Below, piece by piece: positions 17,318-25,569 of a stretch of DNA of 44,222 nt. This stretch comes from an uncultured Acetatifactor sp. (GTDB taxonomy: Bacteria; Bacillota; Clostridia; Lachnospirales; Lachnospiraceae), in assembly GCA_947631715.1 (NCBI GenBank), contig CANRMK010000001.1, positions 1 through 44,222 on the forward strand, in the 5' to 3' direction. The first letter of the stretch is position 1; each line of letters begins with the position of its first letter. The notes below the pieces were generated by a model. It saw only the letters and a list, made by a program, of their open reading frames with translations, was not told the origin of the DNA and searched no databases. The position numbers and the translations under genes are program-made.

Positions 17318-18518
17318 GGGAAAGGATGTGAAGGAAACTGTCTATTTTGAGGCGGATCCTCAATGGGAAAAATATTTCACATTTGAGGTAAGTGATCCGT
17401 TTATTTTGGCTATGTTCGAGGTAGCCATAGAAAACGGATATGACATTGAACATGAGGCACCGGTGACAGAGGATCTGAAGTATCAGATGGAAACATATCT
17501 GGTTCCCATTTTTGCCAAAAAAATCCCAGGATGCCGAAATTTCTGCTTAAAAGGACCTGTAACGGATCAGAAGATACCTTCCGAATCGGTGACAGGGACG
17601 GGATTTTCTGCAGGAGTTGACTCATTCTATACAGTGCTCTCACATAAGGATCATCCATGCCCGTCAAAACGGGTAACACATTTGCTGTTAGCCGTAAACG
17701 GCGCTGCTGCAACCGGAGTAAATGCGGAACGGGATCGAAAGTGGTTCGATGAGGAAATGAGACTTTTCACTCCTCTTGCAGAGGAGCTGGGATGCAAATT
17801 GATCGGAGTTAATTCGAATGTATCGCTCCTGAATCATTACCGAAAACTGTTGAAGGGCGGCAGCGGTATTACTACAAGCTCTTTTGTGCATGCTCTTCGG
17901 AAGCTGTTCGGAACTTACTATTGGGCCAGCACTTATGAGGCGGATGTGCTGGAATTCCGTTCGGATGACTTAGGCTATGTAGAACCTTTTTTCCTGCCGC
18001 TTTTATCTGTAGAGGGTCTGCGTTTTTACCATTCCGGCTCGGAGGTAAACCGTATGGAAAAGGTGGAATATATCGCAGACAATGAAACAGTCCAGAAAGG
18101 GCTGACTGTCTGCGGGGGGCCAAAAAGCTGCGGCATATGTTTCAAATGTACTCGTACTATGGCGGAATTGTATGCTGTTGGAAAGCTGGACCGATACGGA
18201 AAGGTGTTTCGGGAAGCGCCTGTATATGAAAAGAAACTGGCCAAAAATCTGGGCCGAGAGTTGGCACAGGATCATCCTCCGTTTACAACGGAGATCTTGG
18301 ACAAGCTAAAATCGGAAGGGAAAAGAGTACCGCTTCGTACATATTTATGGAAGACATTTTATTTTAAGCCTTTCCTATATTTCAAAAAGAAATTGAAATA
18401 TAACCCGTTGGCTATGAAACTTTATTATGAGAAAGGTTGGATCGACAAGCTTGGAGAGCCGCGGCCGTCTGAAGAGACAATACAGGCAAAATTGCGGGGA
18501 GAGAGGTTGGAAAAATGA
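17235..18518 (+). CDS. PP-loop ATP-pyrophosphatase-like enzyme with four-Cys motif
   Basis: A 427-residue protein I cannot assign to a named enzyme. Residues 122-131 (TGFSAGVDSF) match the PP-loop of N-type ATP pyrophosphatases (SGGxDS), which adenylate a substrate before amidation, thiolation or similar chemistry. A Cys cluster follows at about 293-305 (CGGPKSCGICFKC), as in QueC-like relatives. The N-terminal ~100 residues are beta-rich. In CPS and LPS loci PP-loop enzymes such as WbpG-type amidotransferases modify sugars, so a role in an unusual acidic or amidated sugar is a reasonable guess. AAGGAG sets the start. A G7 (17269-17275) encodes RGGGT at residues 12-16; slippage would abolish almost the whole protein. 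Confidence 0.72.
   Translation: MSIKIGIPRVTRGGGTSRLEADIVWQHEGKDVKETVYFEADPQWEKYFTFEVSDPFILAMFEVAIENGYDIEHEAPVTEDLKYQMETYLVPIFAKKIPGCRNFCLKGPVTDQKIPSESVTGTGFSAGVDSFYTVLSHKDHPCPSKRVTHLLLAVNGAAATGVNAERDRKWFDEEMRLFTPLAEELGCKLIGVNSNVSLLNHYRKLLKGGSGITTSSFVHALRKLFGTYYWASTYEADVLEFRSDDLGYVEPFFLPLLSVEGLRFYHSGSEVNRMEKVEYIADNETVQKGLTVCGGPKSCGICFKCTRTMAELYAVGKLDRYGKVFREAPVYEKKLAKNLGRELAQDHPPFTTEILDKLKSEGKRVPLRTYLWKTFYFKPFLYFKKKLKYNPLAMKLYYEKGWIDKLGEPRPSEETIQAKLRGERLEK
17269..17275 (+). repeat. G7 tract at the 5' end of the PP-loop gene and in the Wzx1 tail
   Basis: Seven G followed by TG. It is read in two frames at once: as RGGG near the start of the PP-loop protein, and as SGGW in the overlapping Wzx1 C-terminus. 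Confidence 0.85.
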
Positions 18519-19972
18519 CAGGACGCATTAAAATGGGCGGCTGGGTCAAAAAATACAGAAGTATTCCTGTGACAGTACGTATCTCCCTGCTCTTTACGAT
18601 ATGCGGTTTTCTGCAGAAAGCGGTCTCTGTTATCGTGGTCCCGATTTATACAAGGCTAATGCCATCGGAAGCATATGGGCAGTATTCAGTGTTTTTTTCC
18701 TGGTATCAGCTCCTGATGATCTTTACAACACTGAATATGTGGAACTATCTGATCAATAACGGCATGACGGACTTTAGCGGGCACAAATGGGAATTTATTT
18801 CGGCACTGCAGGGATTGGCTGGAGTGATCACTATTGCATGGTTCTTGATCTATATTCCGTTTTCCGGAAGATGGGAACAGGCCACAGGATTGACTGTGCC
18901 TATGATGGCAGTAATGTTTCTGGAATTTTTGACCATGCCTTCTTATGAATATTGGTGTGCCGTCAAGAGATTTCATTATGATGTGAAAGGGGTGGTGCTT
19001 ACAACTGTTCTAATAACGGTGCTTACGCCGGCAGTGACCATACCGGCCATTCTGCTAAGCGATAATAAGAGCCTGGCAGCAATCATCGGAAAATGCGCAG
19101 TCCCTATCATGGTCTACATTTTTGTGGCATGTAACCTGCTGCGCAAGGGGCATAGCCTATATAACAAGCAATATTGGAAATATGCCTTAAATTTTAATCT
19201 GCCGCTTATTCCGCATTTCCTTTCAATGATACTGCTGCAGTCCTTTGATAAGATCATGATCGAAAGAATGTGCGGTGCATCTGATGCAGCTATCTATTCG
19301 GTAGCGTATCATGCGGCGGGAGTGCTCTCTATTTTTAATTCCGCATTACTGAACGTGTTTGTACCGTATACTTATCGTGCACTGAAAGAGGGAAGAGAAA
19401 AAGAAATCGGAAAGAAAGCGGTTCCGCTGGTGATTTTTATCGGCCTTGTCAATTTTGCTGTGGTGATGTTTGCGCCGGAAGTGATAGGGATCCTGGCACC
19501 GGAAGAATATCAAGCAGCAATTTATGTGATTCCGCCCGTGGCGATGAGTAATTTGTTGATGTTTCTTTTTAATCTGTTTGCCAATATTGAATATTACTTT
19601 AAAAAGACAAAGCTGGTGGCCGCAGCGTCCGTTTCCAGTGCGGCAGCAAATGTGGTCCTAAATTATATATTTATACAATTATATGGATTTACCGCGGCAG
19701 GTTACACCACAGTTTTCTGTTATGCTCTATTCAGCCTCTGCCATTATATCTTTATGAGGAAAGTGACCAGAAAATATCTGGATGGTAGAAAGGTGTATGA
19801 CACTAAAAAGATTGTGCTTATCGTAGGAGGTTTCCTGACAGTGTCCATTCTGTCGGTAAAGCTATATCAGGAGCGGTTTATATTTATAAGATATGGAATT
19901 TTAGTAATTATGGCTATAGTAGGCATGATAAAGCGCAAAGAGATCATTAGTATGGTATATGGCAAGCAGTAG
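18515..19972 (+). CDS. Wzx-type flippase 2
   Basis: A second oligosaccharide flippase, 485 residues with about 12-14 membrane spans. The N-terminal signature is SIPVTVRISLLFTICGFLQKAVSVIVVPIYTRLMPSEAYGQYSV; later DKIMIERMCGASDAAIYSVAYHAAGVLS is also typical. ATG overlaps the stop of the PP-loop gene (ATGA). It is only moderately like Wzx1, so it is not a recent duplicate. Two flippases in one locus suggest either two glycans built from shared parts, or a hybrid locus in which one is left over. I see no broken frame in either. Confidence 0.9.
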   Translation: MTGRIKMGGWVKKYRSIPVTVRISLLFTICGFLQKAVSVIVVPIYTRLMPSEAYGQYSVFFSWYQLLMIFTTLNMWNYLINNGMTDFSGHKWEFISALQGLAGVITIAWFLIYIPFSGRWEQATGLTVPMMAVMFLEFLTMPSYEYWCAVKRFHYDVKGVVLTTVLITVLTPAVTIPAILLSDNKSLAAIIGKCAVPIMVYIFVACNLLRKGHSLYNKQYWKYALNFNLPLIPHFLSMILLQSFDKIMIERMCGASDAAIYSVAYHAAGVLSIFNSALLNVFVPYTYRALKEGREKEIGKKAVPLVIFIGLVNFAVVMFAPEVIGILAPEEYQAAIYVIPPVAMSNLLMFLFNLFANIEYYFKKTKLVAAASVSSAAANVVLNYIFIQLYGFTAAGYTTVFCYALFSLCHYIFMRKVTRKYLDGRKVYDTKKIVLIVGGFLTVSILSVKLYQERFIFIRYGILVIMAIVGMIKRKEIISMVYGKQ

Positions 19973-20038
19973 GGGCGTTTAAGATAAAAATTTATGATCT
20001 TAGTATTGCTTATTAAGTGAAAGGTGAAAGAGAGGCAT

Positions 20039-20875
20039 ATGATGGAAAGGATAGTTGGAGTCATACCGGCAAGGTATCAGTCATCCAGATTTCCCGGCAA
20101 GCCGCTGGCGGATATCTGTGGGAAACCTATGATATGGTGGGTGTACCAACAATGTATGAAAGTAAAAGAGCTGGACGCGCTCTATGTGGCCACGGATGAT
20201 GGACGGATAGAGAATGTATGCAGGACACTGGGCATGAATGTTATGATGACCGACAGCTCACATAAGACGGGGACTGACAGGGTCGGCGAAGTAGCTAGAA
20301 AAATAGAAGGCGACCTTTTTGTCAATATACAGGGAGATGAACCTTTGATCGATCCAAGGGAGATTGAAGAAGTAATACACATATTTGATGATAGAAGTGT
20401 TTATTATGCATCATTGAGAGTTGAGATAACAGATCCGGAAGAGATCGAAGCCGCCAGTACGGTCAAGGTCGTAGTGGATAGCAACAGTAATGCATTGTAT
20501 CTTTCCAGAAGTCCTATACCGTCAAATGTCAAAGAAGATGCCCCTGCTTCTGTTTATCGACATGTAGGAATTTATGCATACAGAAGAGATTTTCTTTTGA
20601 AATTTACAGAGATGCCACAGACGGAATTGGAACTTGGGGAAGGGATCGAGCCTTTACGGGCGTTGGAAAAAGGTTATAAATTCCGTGTGAAAGAAACAAA
20701 GTATACCAGTATCGGTGTAGACTATCCGGAGCATATACGGATGGTAGAAAAGGAGATCAGCAGAAAGATGGGCAGCGTTCTGGAGCGTCCTGGGGGGGTG
20801 GTCTGCCGGACCCTGATCAGGAAAAAGGCGGCATCTAACGAATCCATTTCAATGATCGGAGGTGTGGCGGCATGA
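20039..20875 (+). CDS. KdsB-like CMP-ulosonic acid synthetase
   Basis: Expected to activate a 3-deoxy-2-keto acid sugar (Kdo or similar) with CTP. The protein begins MMERIVGVIPARYQSSRFPGKPL, the CMP-Kdo synthetase signature, followed by DDGRIENVC, HKTGTDRVGEVA, NIQGDEPL and SPIPSN. The core ends near residue 250 (EKEISRKMG), the normal family length. About 28 further residues are read through a G7 tract (20792-20798) to a TGA overlapping the next start; this tail has no family counterpart that I recognise. With G6 or G8 the protein would stop within 4-14 codons. ATG 20039 is chosen over a GTG at 20024. Kdo enzymes are unusual in Gram-positives, so the true sugar may be different. Confidence 0.85.
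   Translation: MMERIVGVIPARYQSSRFPGKPLADICGKPMIWWVYQQCMKVKELDALYVATDDGRIENVCRTLGMNVMMTDSSHKTGTDRVGEVARKIEGDLFVNIQGDEPLIDPREIEEVIHIFDDRSVYYASLRVEITDPEEIEAASTVKVVVDSNSNALYLSRSPIPSNVKEDAPASVYRHVGIYAYRRDFLLKFTEMPQTELELGEGIEPLRALEKGYKFRVKETKYTSIGVDYPEHIRMVEKEISRKMGSVLERPGGVVCRTLIRKKAASNESISMIGGVAA
20792..20798 (+). repeat. G7 tract at the 3' end of the KdsB-like gene
   Basis: Seven G followed by TG, 74 nt upstream of the next start codon. Only the G7 frame runs to the TGA that overlaps that start. The other two frames stop 23-60 nt earlier. Confidence 0.8.
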
Positions 20876-21636
20876 TGAAAGTAGCGGCACTGCTTCCGAT
20901 AAAACTGAATAATCAGCGTGTGCCCGGGAAAAATACAAAGACGTTTTCGGATGGGACACCTCTTATGACCTTGATTCAAAGGACATGTCTACAGTCCAGA
21001 CAGATCAATAAGCTTTATGTGTATTGCAGCAATGAGGAAGTGCAGAAGTTTCTGCTTCCGGGGGTGGAATATTTACCGAGACCTCAATATTTAGACGGAG
21101 ATGGTGCAAACAGCAATGATATCATCAGGGAATTTATCAGAGCGGTGGAGGCGGATATCTATGTAGAAACGCATGCCACAGGTCCGTTTACAAGAGCAGA
21201 GAGCATAGATGCGTGTATTCAGGCAGTGGCTTCAGGTAAGTATGATTCGGCTTTTTTGGCCAAAAGAATGCAGGAATTTTTGTGGAAGAATGGAAAAGCA
21301 ATGAATTTTGACATTCAGCATTTTCCTAGGACACAGGATCTTGAACCGATTTATCTGGAAACTCCGGGCGCATACGTGTTTACAAAGGAAACTTTTGAGA
21401 CATATGGCAGGCGCGTTGGAATAAAGCCGTATATTCATGAAGTATCGGAAATAGAAAGCACAGATATTGATTATCCGGAAGATTTTGAGATCGCGGATGC
21501 AATTTATATGAATATCATCAAGAAAGTCGGCTGTTATCAAGGGGGGGTAATACCTATCATCGTGAAAACGGGGCAATATGATTGCTTTCATTCTGTCAGG
21601 ATCCACTTCCAAAGGATGGGAGGTGTGGCGGCATGA
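20872..21636 (+). CDS. NeuA-like acylneuraminate cytidylyltransferase, copy 1
   Basis: Predicted to form a CMP-activated acidic sugar. The N-terminus MMKVAALLPIKLNNQRVPGKNTK carries the nucleotide-binding loop of CMP-NeuAc synthetases, followed by YVYCSNEE, THATGPFT, FPRTQDLEPIY and ESTDIDYPEDFEIA. The core is about 225 residues, on the short side. GGAGGT at 20858-20863 sets the start, which overlaps the KdsB-like stop. A G7 tract (21541-21547) near the end is followed by about 30 residues absent from copy 2, whose C-terminus stops at the matching point (MNIIKK-). With G6 the tract would be followed at once by TAA, making copy 1 the same length as copy 2. Confidence 0.83.
   Translation: MMKVAALLPIKLNNQRVPGKNTKTFSDGTPLMTLIQRTCLQSRQINKLYVYCSNEEVQKFLLPGVEYLPRPQYLDGDGANSNDIIREFIRAVEADIYVETHATGPFTRAESIDACIQAVASGKYDSAFLAKRMQEFLWKNGKAMNFDIQHFPRTQDLEPIYLETPGAYVFTKETFETYGRRVGIKPYIHEVSEIESTDIDYPEDFEIADAIYMNIIKKVGCYQGGVIPIIVKTGQYDCFHSVRIHFQRMGGVAA
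21541..21547 (+). repeat. G7 tract at the 3' end of NeuA-like copy 1
   Basis: Seven G followed by TAA, 85 nt upstream of the start of copy 2. In the sequenced frame translation reads on to a TGA overlapping the next ATG. One G fewer puts TAA directly after the tract. Confidence 0.8.
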
Positions 21637-22307
21637 TGAAACTTGCGGCAATGGTTCCGATCAAGATGAACAACCAGAGAACCCCGGGAAAGAACACAAA
21701 AAAATTTGACGATGGCAGAGCTTTACTTACAGTTCATCTGCAAACGCTGGCCGAGGTACAGGGAATAAATAAAATATATGTTTTTTGCAGTGATCCTGCC
21801 ATACAGAAATATTTAATACCGGGAGCAGAATATTTAGAGCGTCCCCGATATTTAGACACACAGGAGGCCACACCACAGAATATTATTTCAGAGTTTATGA
21901 AGCTGGTGAAAGCAGAAATATATCTAGTGTCACACTGCACATCGCCATTTGTGACAGTAGAACATTTTGAAGAATGCATCAAAGCCGTTACATGTGGGGC
22001 GTTTGATTCAGCATTCACCGGTGAGAAAATACAAAGGCTTCTCTGGAGCAGCCGGAAAGAACCATTCAATTTTAAAGCAGACGCCATACCGAGGACGCAG
22101 GATCTGGAACCTATTTACAGCGAGGTATCGGCAGCCTATGTGTTCAAAAGGGAAGTTTTTGAACAGACCCATAGAAGGGTCGGTGAATGCCCGCATATTG
22201 TAGAAGTAAAGGGAGTGGAATGCGTAGATATTGATTATCCAGAAGATTTTGAGATCGCTAATGCAATTTACATGAATATCATCAAAAAGAAAGGGAAAAC
22301 AGGATGA
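21633..22307 (+). CDS. NeuA-like acylneuraminate cytidylyltransferase, copy 2
   Basis: Tandem paralogue of the gene before it, with the same motif order (MVPIKMNNQRTPGKNTKKF, FVFCSDPA-like strand, HCTSPFVT, IPRTQDLEPIY, VECVDIDYPEDFEIANAIYMNIIKKK). About 224 residues. The ribosome site and start context (GGAGGTGTGGCGGC then ATGATGAAA) is almost the same as at copy 1, so the duplication included the leader. The copies are diverged throughout, so it is not recent; they may act on different acids or form a heteromer. The start is ATG 21633. It ends with TGA overlapping the aldolase ATG. Confidence 0.83.
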   Translation: MMKLAAMVPIKMNNQRTPGKNTKKFDDGRALLTVHLQTLAEVQGINKIYVFCSDPAIQKYLIPGAEYLERPRYLDTQEATPQNIISEFMKLVKAEIYLVSHCTSPFVTVEHFEECIKAVTCGAFDSAFTGEKIQRLLWSSRKEPFNFKADAIPRTQDLEPIYSEVSAAYVFKREVFEQTHRRVGECPHIVEVKGVECVDIDYPEDFEIANAIYMNIIKKKGKTG

Positions 22308-23929
22308 ACCACGCGAAAGTTTTAGATTGTACCTTGCGTGACGGAGCATATTTGGTAGAAAAAAAGTTTGGGGACGATGTAATCCGAAGCATAATAAATG
22401 GTCTGATGCAGGCAAAGATCGACATTATTGAGATCGGTTTTTTTCAAAATGAGGGTTCTGGTGATGGTAGAACAGTGTATAAAAATTCTGCGGATGCAAA
22501 AAGACTGATACCATCGGACAAGCAGGGCTGCGAATTTACCGTGTTGGCCGACTACAGCAGATTCTCTATGGAAAATTTAGATGAAAGGGATGCACAGTCC
22601 ATAGACGGCATCAGGGAATGTTTTTTTAAAGGGGAACGTGTCGGAGCGGTGGAAGCATGCAGGACGATCAAGGAGAAGGGATATAGGTGCTATGTACAGC
22701 CGGTGGACATATTGGGGTACAGTGACGCAGAATTGCTGGAACTGATCGAAATGGTGAATACAGTGGAACCGGATTGTTTTTCGATTGTGGATACGTTTGG
22801 CTCCATGTATCAGGATGACTTGCACAGAGTCTTTGAATTGATCGATCATAATTTGATCAAAAGCTGTAAAGTAGGTTTTCATTCTCATAATAATATGCAA
22901 ATGTCCAGTGCGCTCTCTCAGGAATTTATCCGAATGGCGGCAGGACGGCGCGATGTGATCGTAGATGCAACGATCTCTGGAATGGGCCGTGGAGCCGGGA
23001 ATACGCCCACTGAACTGATAATTCAGTATTTGTCGCATAAACAGGGATACAATTACGATCTTGATGCGTTGTTGGATATCATAGATACACAGATGGACAA
23101 TCTGCGCGCAAGATGCAGCTGGGGATACAGCACGCCGTACTTTGTGGCGGGATGTTACGGAGCGCATGTCAACAACATTTCATATCTGTCACGTAAGAAC
23201 AGTATCCGATCAAAAGATATCAGATATATTCTGAACAAGATAGGTGAGCAGGAGAGAAAAAGATATGACTATGAATTGTTAGAGAAGACATATATGGACT
23301 ATATGTCGGGAGATATTGATGACCGGAAGAGTATTGAGCGGCTGGAAGAAGAATTCAAAGATAAAAATGTTCTGTTGCTGTTGCCGGGACATTCCGTAGT
23401 TGACGAGATCAAGACGATACGGGAATACATAAACCAGACCGATCCGATTGTTATTTCTGTCAATTTTATACATGATAAGATTAATGTTGATTATGTATAT
23501 TTGAATAACATTAAACGATATTACGATTTAGTGAAAGCTGAAAAATACAAAGCCATTAAGAAAATCATTGCATCAAATATTAAACAACAGGGAGGTGAAA
23601 GAGAATATATTGTATCATTTATCCGGCTGGTGAAGTGCGGTTGGGAACATCTGGATAATTCAGCGCTTATGCTTTTGAGGCTGTTGGATAGGCTGCCGGT
23701 CAGGAGCATCGGGATAGCCGGGTTTGACGGATATGAGAATAAGAGTGACAGCAGGCTGAACTATGCAAACGAAAAACTGGAACTGGAGAGCGTATATGAT
23801 AATCCCCGCGAACTGAATGAGGAACTGGCAGATATGCTGTCGGATTATGCGCATACCAGAAATGGGAAAGCTGATATAACGTTTGTGACAAAATCGAGAT
23901 TTGAAGATGCACTTATTCCAACTATTTAA
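22304..23929 (+). CDS. DRE-TIM metallo-aldolase fused to a C-terminal Rossmann-like domain
   Basis: Residues 1-340 are an HMGL/homocitrate-synthase/4-hydroxy-2-oxovalerate-aldolase-like barrel: DCTLRDGAY at 8-16, EIGFF, GFHSHNN with the metal-binding HxH at 193-195, and ATISGMGRGAGNTPTE. From about residue 350 a second domain begins (NVLLLLPGHSVVDEIKTI) that I cannot name. The family joins or splits C-C bonds next to a 2-keto acid. Placed between CMP-ulosonic-acid synthetases and a KdsC-like phosphatase, with no KdsA or NeuB in the window, it is the likely builder of the 2-keto sugar acid. The substrate is not known; this is inferred from gene order. Confidence 0.8.
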   Translation: MNHAKVLDCTLRDGAYLVEKKFGDDVIRSIINGLMQAKIDIIEIGFFQNEGSGDGRTVYKNSADAKRLIPSDKQGCEFTVLADYSRFSMENLDERDAQSIDGIRECFFKGERVGAVEACRTIKEKGYRCYVQPVDILGYSDAELLELIEMVNTVEPDCFSIVDTFGSMYQDDLHRVFELIDHNLIKSCKVGFHSHNNMQMSSALSQEFIRMAAGRRDVIVDATISGMGRGAGNTPTELIIQYLSHKQGYNYDLDALLDIIDTQMDNLRARCSWGYSTPYFVAGCYGAHVNNISYLSRKNSIRSKDIRYILNKIGEQERKRYDYELLEKTYMDYMSGDIDDRKSIERLEEEFKDKNVLLLLPGHSVVDEIKTIREYINQTDPIVISVNFIHDKINVDYVYLNNIKRYYDLVKAEKYKAIKKIIASNIKQQGGEREYIVSFIRLVKCGWEHLDNSALMLLRLLDRLPVRSIGIAGFDGYENKSDSRLNYANEKLELESVYDNPRELNEELADMLSDYAHTRNGKADITFVTKSRFEDALIPTI

Positions 23930-24055
23930 ATTCGCAGGTGAAAAAATCAGAATGATAGTGAACAAGATATGGGTAGAAAGAACAGGACGGAAAAGATGCT
24001 TTGTGATACGTTATGGAGCGGTATGCGTGTCAAGGCACGCGGAAAGGAGATTAAA

Positions 24056-24979
24056 ATGAGTAAATTTGAAGGATTTCAATGTGTTGTATGTGGCAGTAAG
24101 GAGGAGCCTGTAGATACAGGATTCCGACCGAGAGATAATAAAAATGCGTTTAATGTAAAGTGTGCGGAGTGCGGGCATAACCAGATTTTTCCTTATATGA
24201 CAATGGAAGAATACAGTGAGGCATATAATGAGGGAACCACATTTAAATCGGAGGAGATTAAGATCGCGGAAGGCGCTGACGTTGAAACTGCTCGTGTCAA
24301 ATGGAAAGAATGGAACGCCAAACATATAGAAATGTATTATGATCGGATGCAGCAGCATAGGCACGTGCTGGATCTGGGAAGTGGCTTTGGATTTTTTGAA
24401 GAAAGCCTGAACCGAATGGAGGGCAACCATTTTACCATCGAAGGTGTGGAGATTGGACAATACCGACTGGATGCGTATGTCGGGGGGGTAGTTCATAATG
24501 TCAACTTCAGTGAAGAAAAAGCCCCGGAAAATATGGAGGGCAGATATGACCTGATCATAAGCATGCACCTGTTGGAGCATTTATATGATCCGGTGAGTTT
24601 TTTATGCAACATTAAGCCATTGTTTGCGCCGGGGGGCGAATGCATATTTGAAGTCCCCAATCATGATTGTTTTTTAAAGGAACTTTCAAAGGAGTATGCT
24701 GATTTCTCCTATTTGAAAGAGCATATTTCCAATTATGACAAAAACTCTCTCCGTCTGGTATTTGAAAGAGCCGGTTATCGGGTAAAAAAGGTCTATACAA
24801 GGGAAATTTATTCTCTTGAAAATCATTTGAACTGGATACGGAACGGAAAGCCTTTCATCAAATACAACCAGATGTATATGCCGGACGAAAGATTGGAATT
24901 CCTGAATGACCTGTACCATGAGTATGTCGAGAAAATGGATAAGGGATATTCTCTTATTATAGAGGCTTCCTTAGAGTAA
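24056..24979 (+). CDS. Class I SAM methyltransferase with N-terminal zinc ribbon
   Basis: About 307 residues. Two Cys pairs (CVVC at 9-12 and CAEC at 36-39) form a zinc ribbon common in sugar C- or O-methyltransferases. The SAM site is HVLDLGSGFGFFE, with LIISMHLLEHLYDP further on and PNHDC after that. GGAAAGGAG at 24041-24049 sets ATG 24056; the open frame upstream is not coding. Probably methylates a sugar of the repeat unit. A G7 (24482-24488) encodes VGGVV in frame just before the LLEH motif; one G fewer gives an immediate TAG, and another G6 (24631-24636) lies downstream. Confidence 0.85.
   Translation: MSKFEGFQCVVCGSKEEPVDTGFRPRDNKNAFNVKCAECGHNQIFPYMTMEEYSEAYNEGTTFKSEEIKIAEGADVETARVKWKEWNAKHIEMYYDRMQQHRHVLDLGSGFGFFEESLNRMEGNHFTIEGVEIGQYRLDAYVGGVVHNVNFSEEKAPENMEGRYDLIISMHLLEHLYDPVSFLCNIKPLFAPGGECIFEVPNHDCFLKELSKEYADFSYLKEHISNYDKNSLRLVFERAGYRVKKVYTREIYSLENHLNWIRNGKPFIKYNQMYMPDERLEFLNDLYHEYVEKMDKGYSLIIEASLE
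24482..24488 (+). repeat. In-frame G7 tract in the methyltransferase gene
   Basis: Seven G followed by TAG, read as GTC GGG GGG GTA (VGGV). Loss of one G creates GGG GGG TAG, a stop in the middle of the SAM domain. Confidence 0.85.
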
Positions 24980-25056
24980 AAGGGTGGATTGAACAGTTAT
25001 TTTTAAAAAAATTGTGCTGCTGGAGGCGGCATGTAGGTGCGATAGGAGGTGGTGAA

Positions 25057-25569
25057 ATGGTAAGGCTTCTGGTGATGGATGTGGACGGGACTTTGACGGA
25101 CGGGAAAATCTATATGTCAAACGAAGGAGAACTATTTAAAACTTTCAGTATTAAAGATGGATATGGGATCAAGGATATGCTCCCGGTGCATGATATTATT
25201 CCTGTTGTCATTACAGCCAGACGCAGTGTGATATTGGAAAACCGATGCCGTGAATTGGGGATTACTGAGTTGTATCAAGGCGAACGTCAAAAGCTGGACT
25301 GTTTGAAAAAAGTCATTTTAAAATACTGCAAAGCTGGAGATGATCATACGTTTGCGGACACGGCATATATTGGAGACGATATTTTGGATCTTCAATGCAT
25401 AAAGTCAATCAGAGAAGCTGGCGGCTTGACAGGTTGTCCTGCAGATGCTGTTCAGGAAGTGAAAGACTGCTGTGATTATATTGCGCCTCACAGGGGAGGC
25501 GATGGTGCGGTGCGTGATTTTATAGAGTATATTGTAGGAGAGCGGGAGAGGCATGGTCAAGAAAGATAG
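25057..25569 (+). CDS. KdsC-like HAD phosphatase
   Basis: A small HAD enzyme of about 170 residues without a cap domain, like Kdo-8-phosphate and Neu-9-phosphate phosphatases. It has MDVDGTLTDGKIYMS (nucleophile and acid/base Asp at residues 8 and 10), FSIKDGYGIKDM, ITARRS, KLDCLKKV and AYIGDDILDL. It would remove the phosphate from the 2-keto acid sugar before CMP activation, which completes the aldolase-phosphatase-CMP-transferase set. AGGAGG at 25044-25049 sets ATG 25057; the frame upstream is open but unsupported. It overlaps the next gene by 17 nt. Confidence 0.87.
   Translation: MVRLLVMDVDGTLTDGKIYMSNEGELFKTFSIKDGYGIKDMLPVHDIIPVVITARRSVILENRCRELGITELYQGERQKLDCLKKVILKYCKAGDDHTFADTAYIGDDILDLQCIKSIREAGGLTGCPADAVQEVKDCCDYIAPHRGGDGAVRDFIEYIVGERERHGQER

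Noticed and set aside
20039..20875. Firm assignment of the KdsB-like enzyme to Kdo itself
   Set aside because: No KdsA, KdsD or lipid A genes are present and the organism looks Gram-positive; a related ulosonic acid is as likely.
22304..23929. Assignment of the aldolase as homocitrate or 2-isopropylmalate synthase
   Set aside because: It lacks the leucine-pathway context and regulatory domain, and sits between CMP-acid-sugar genes.
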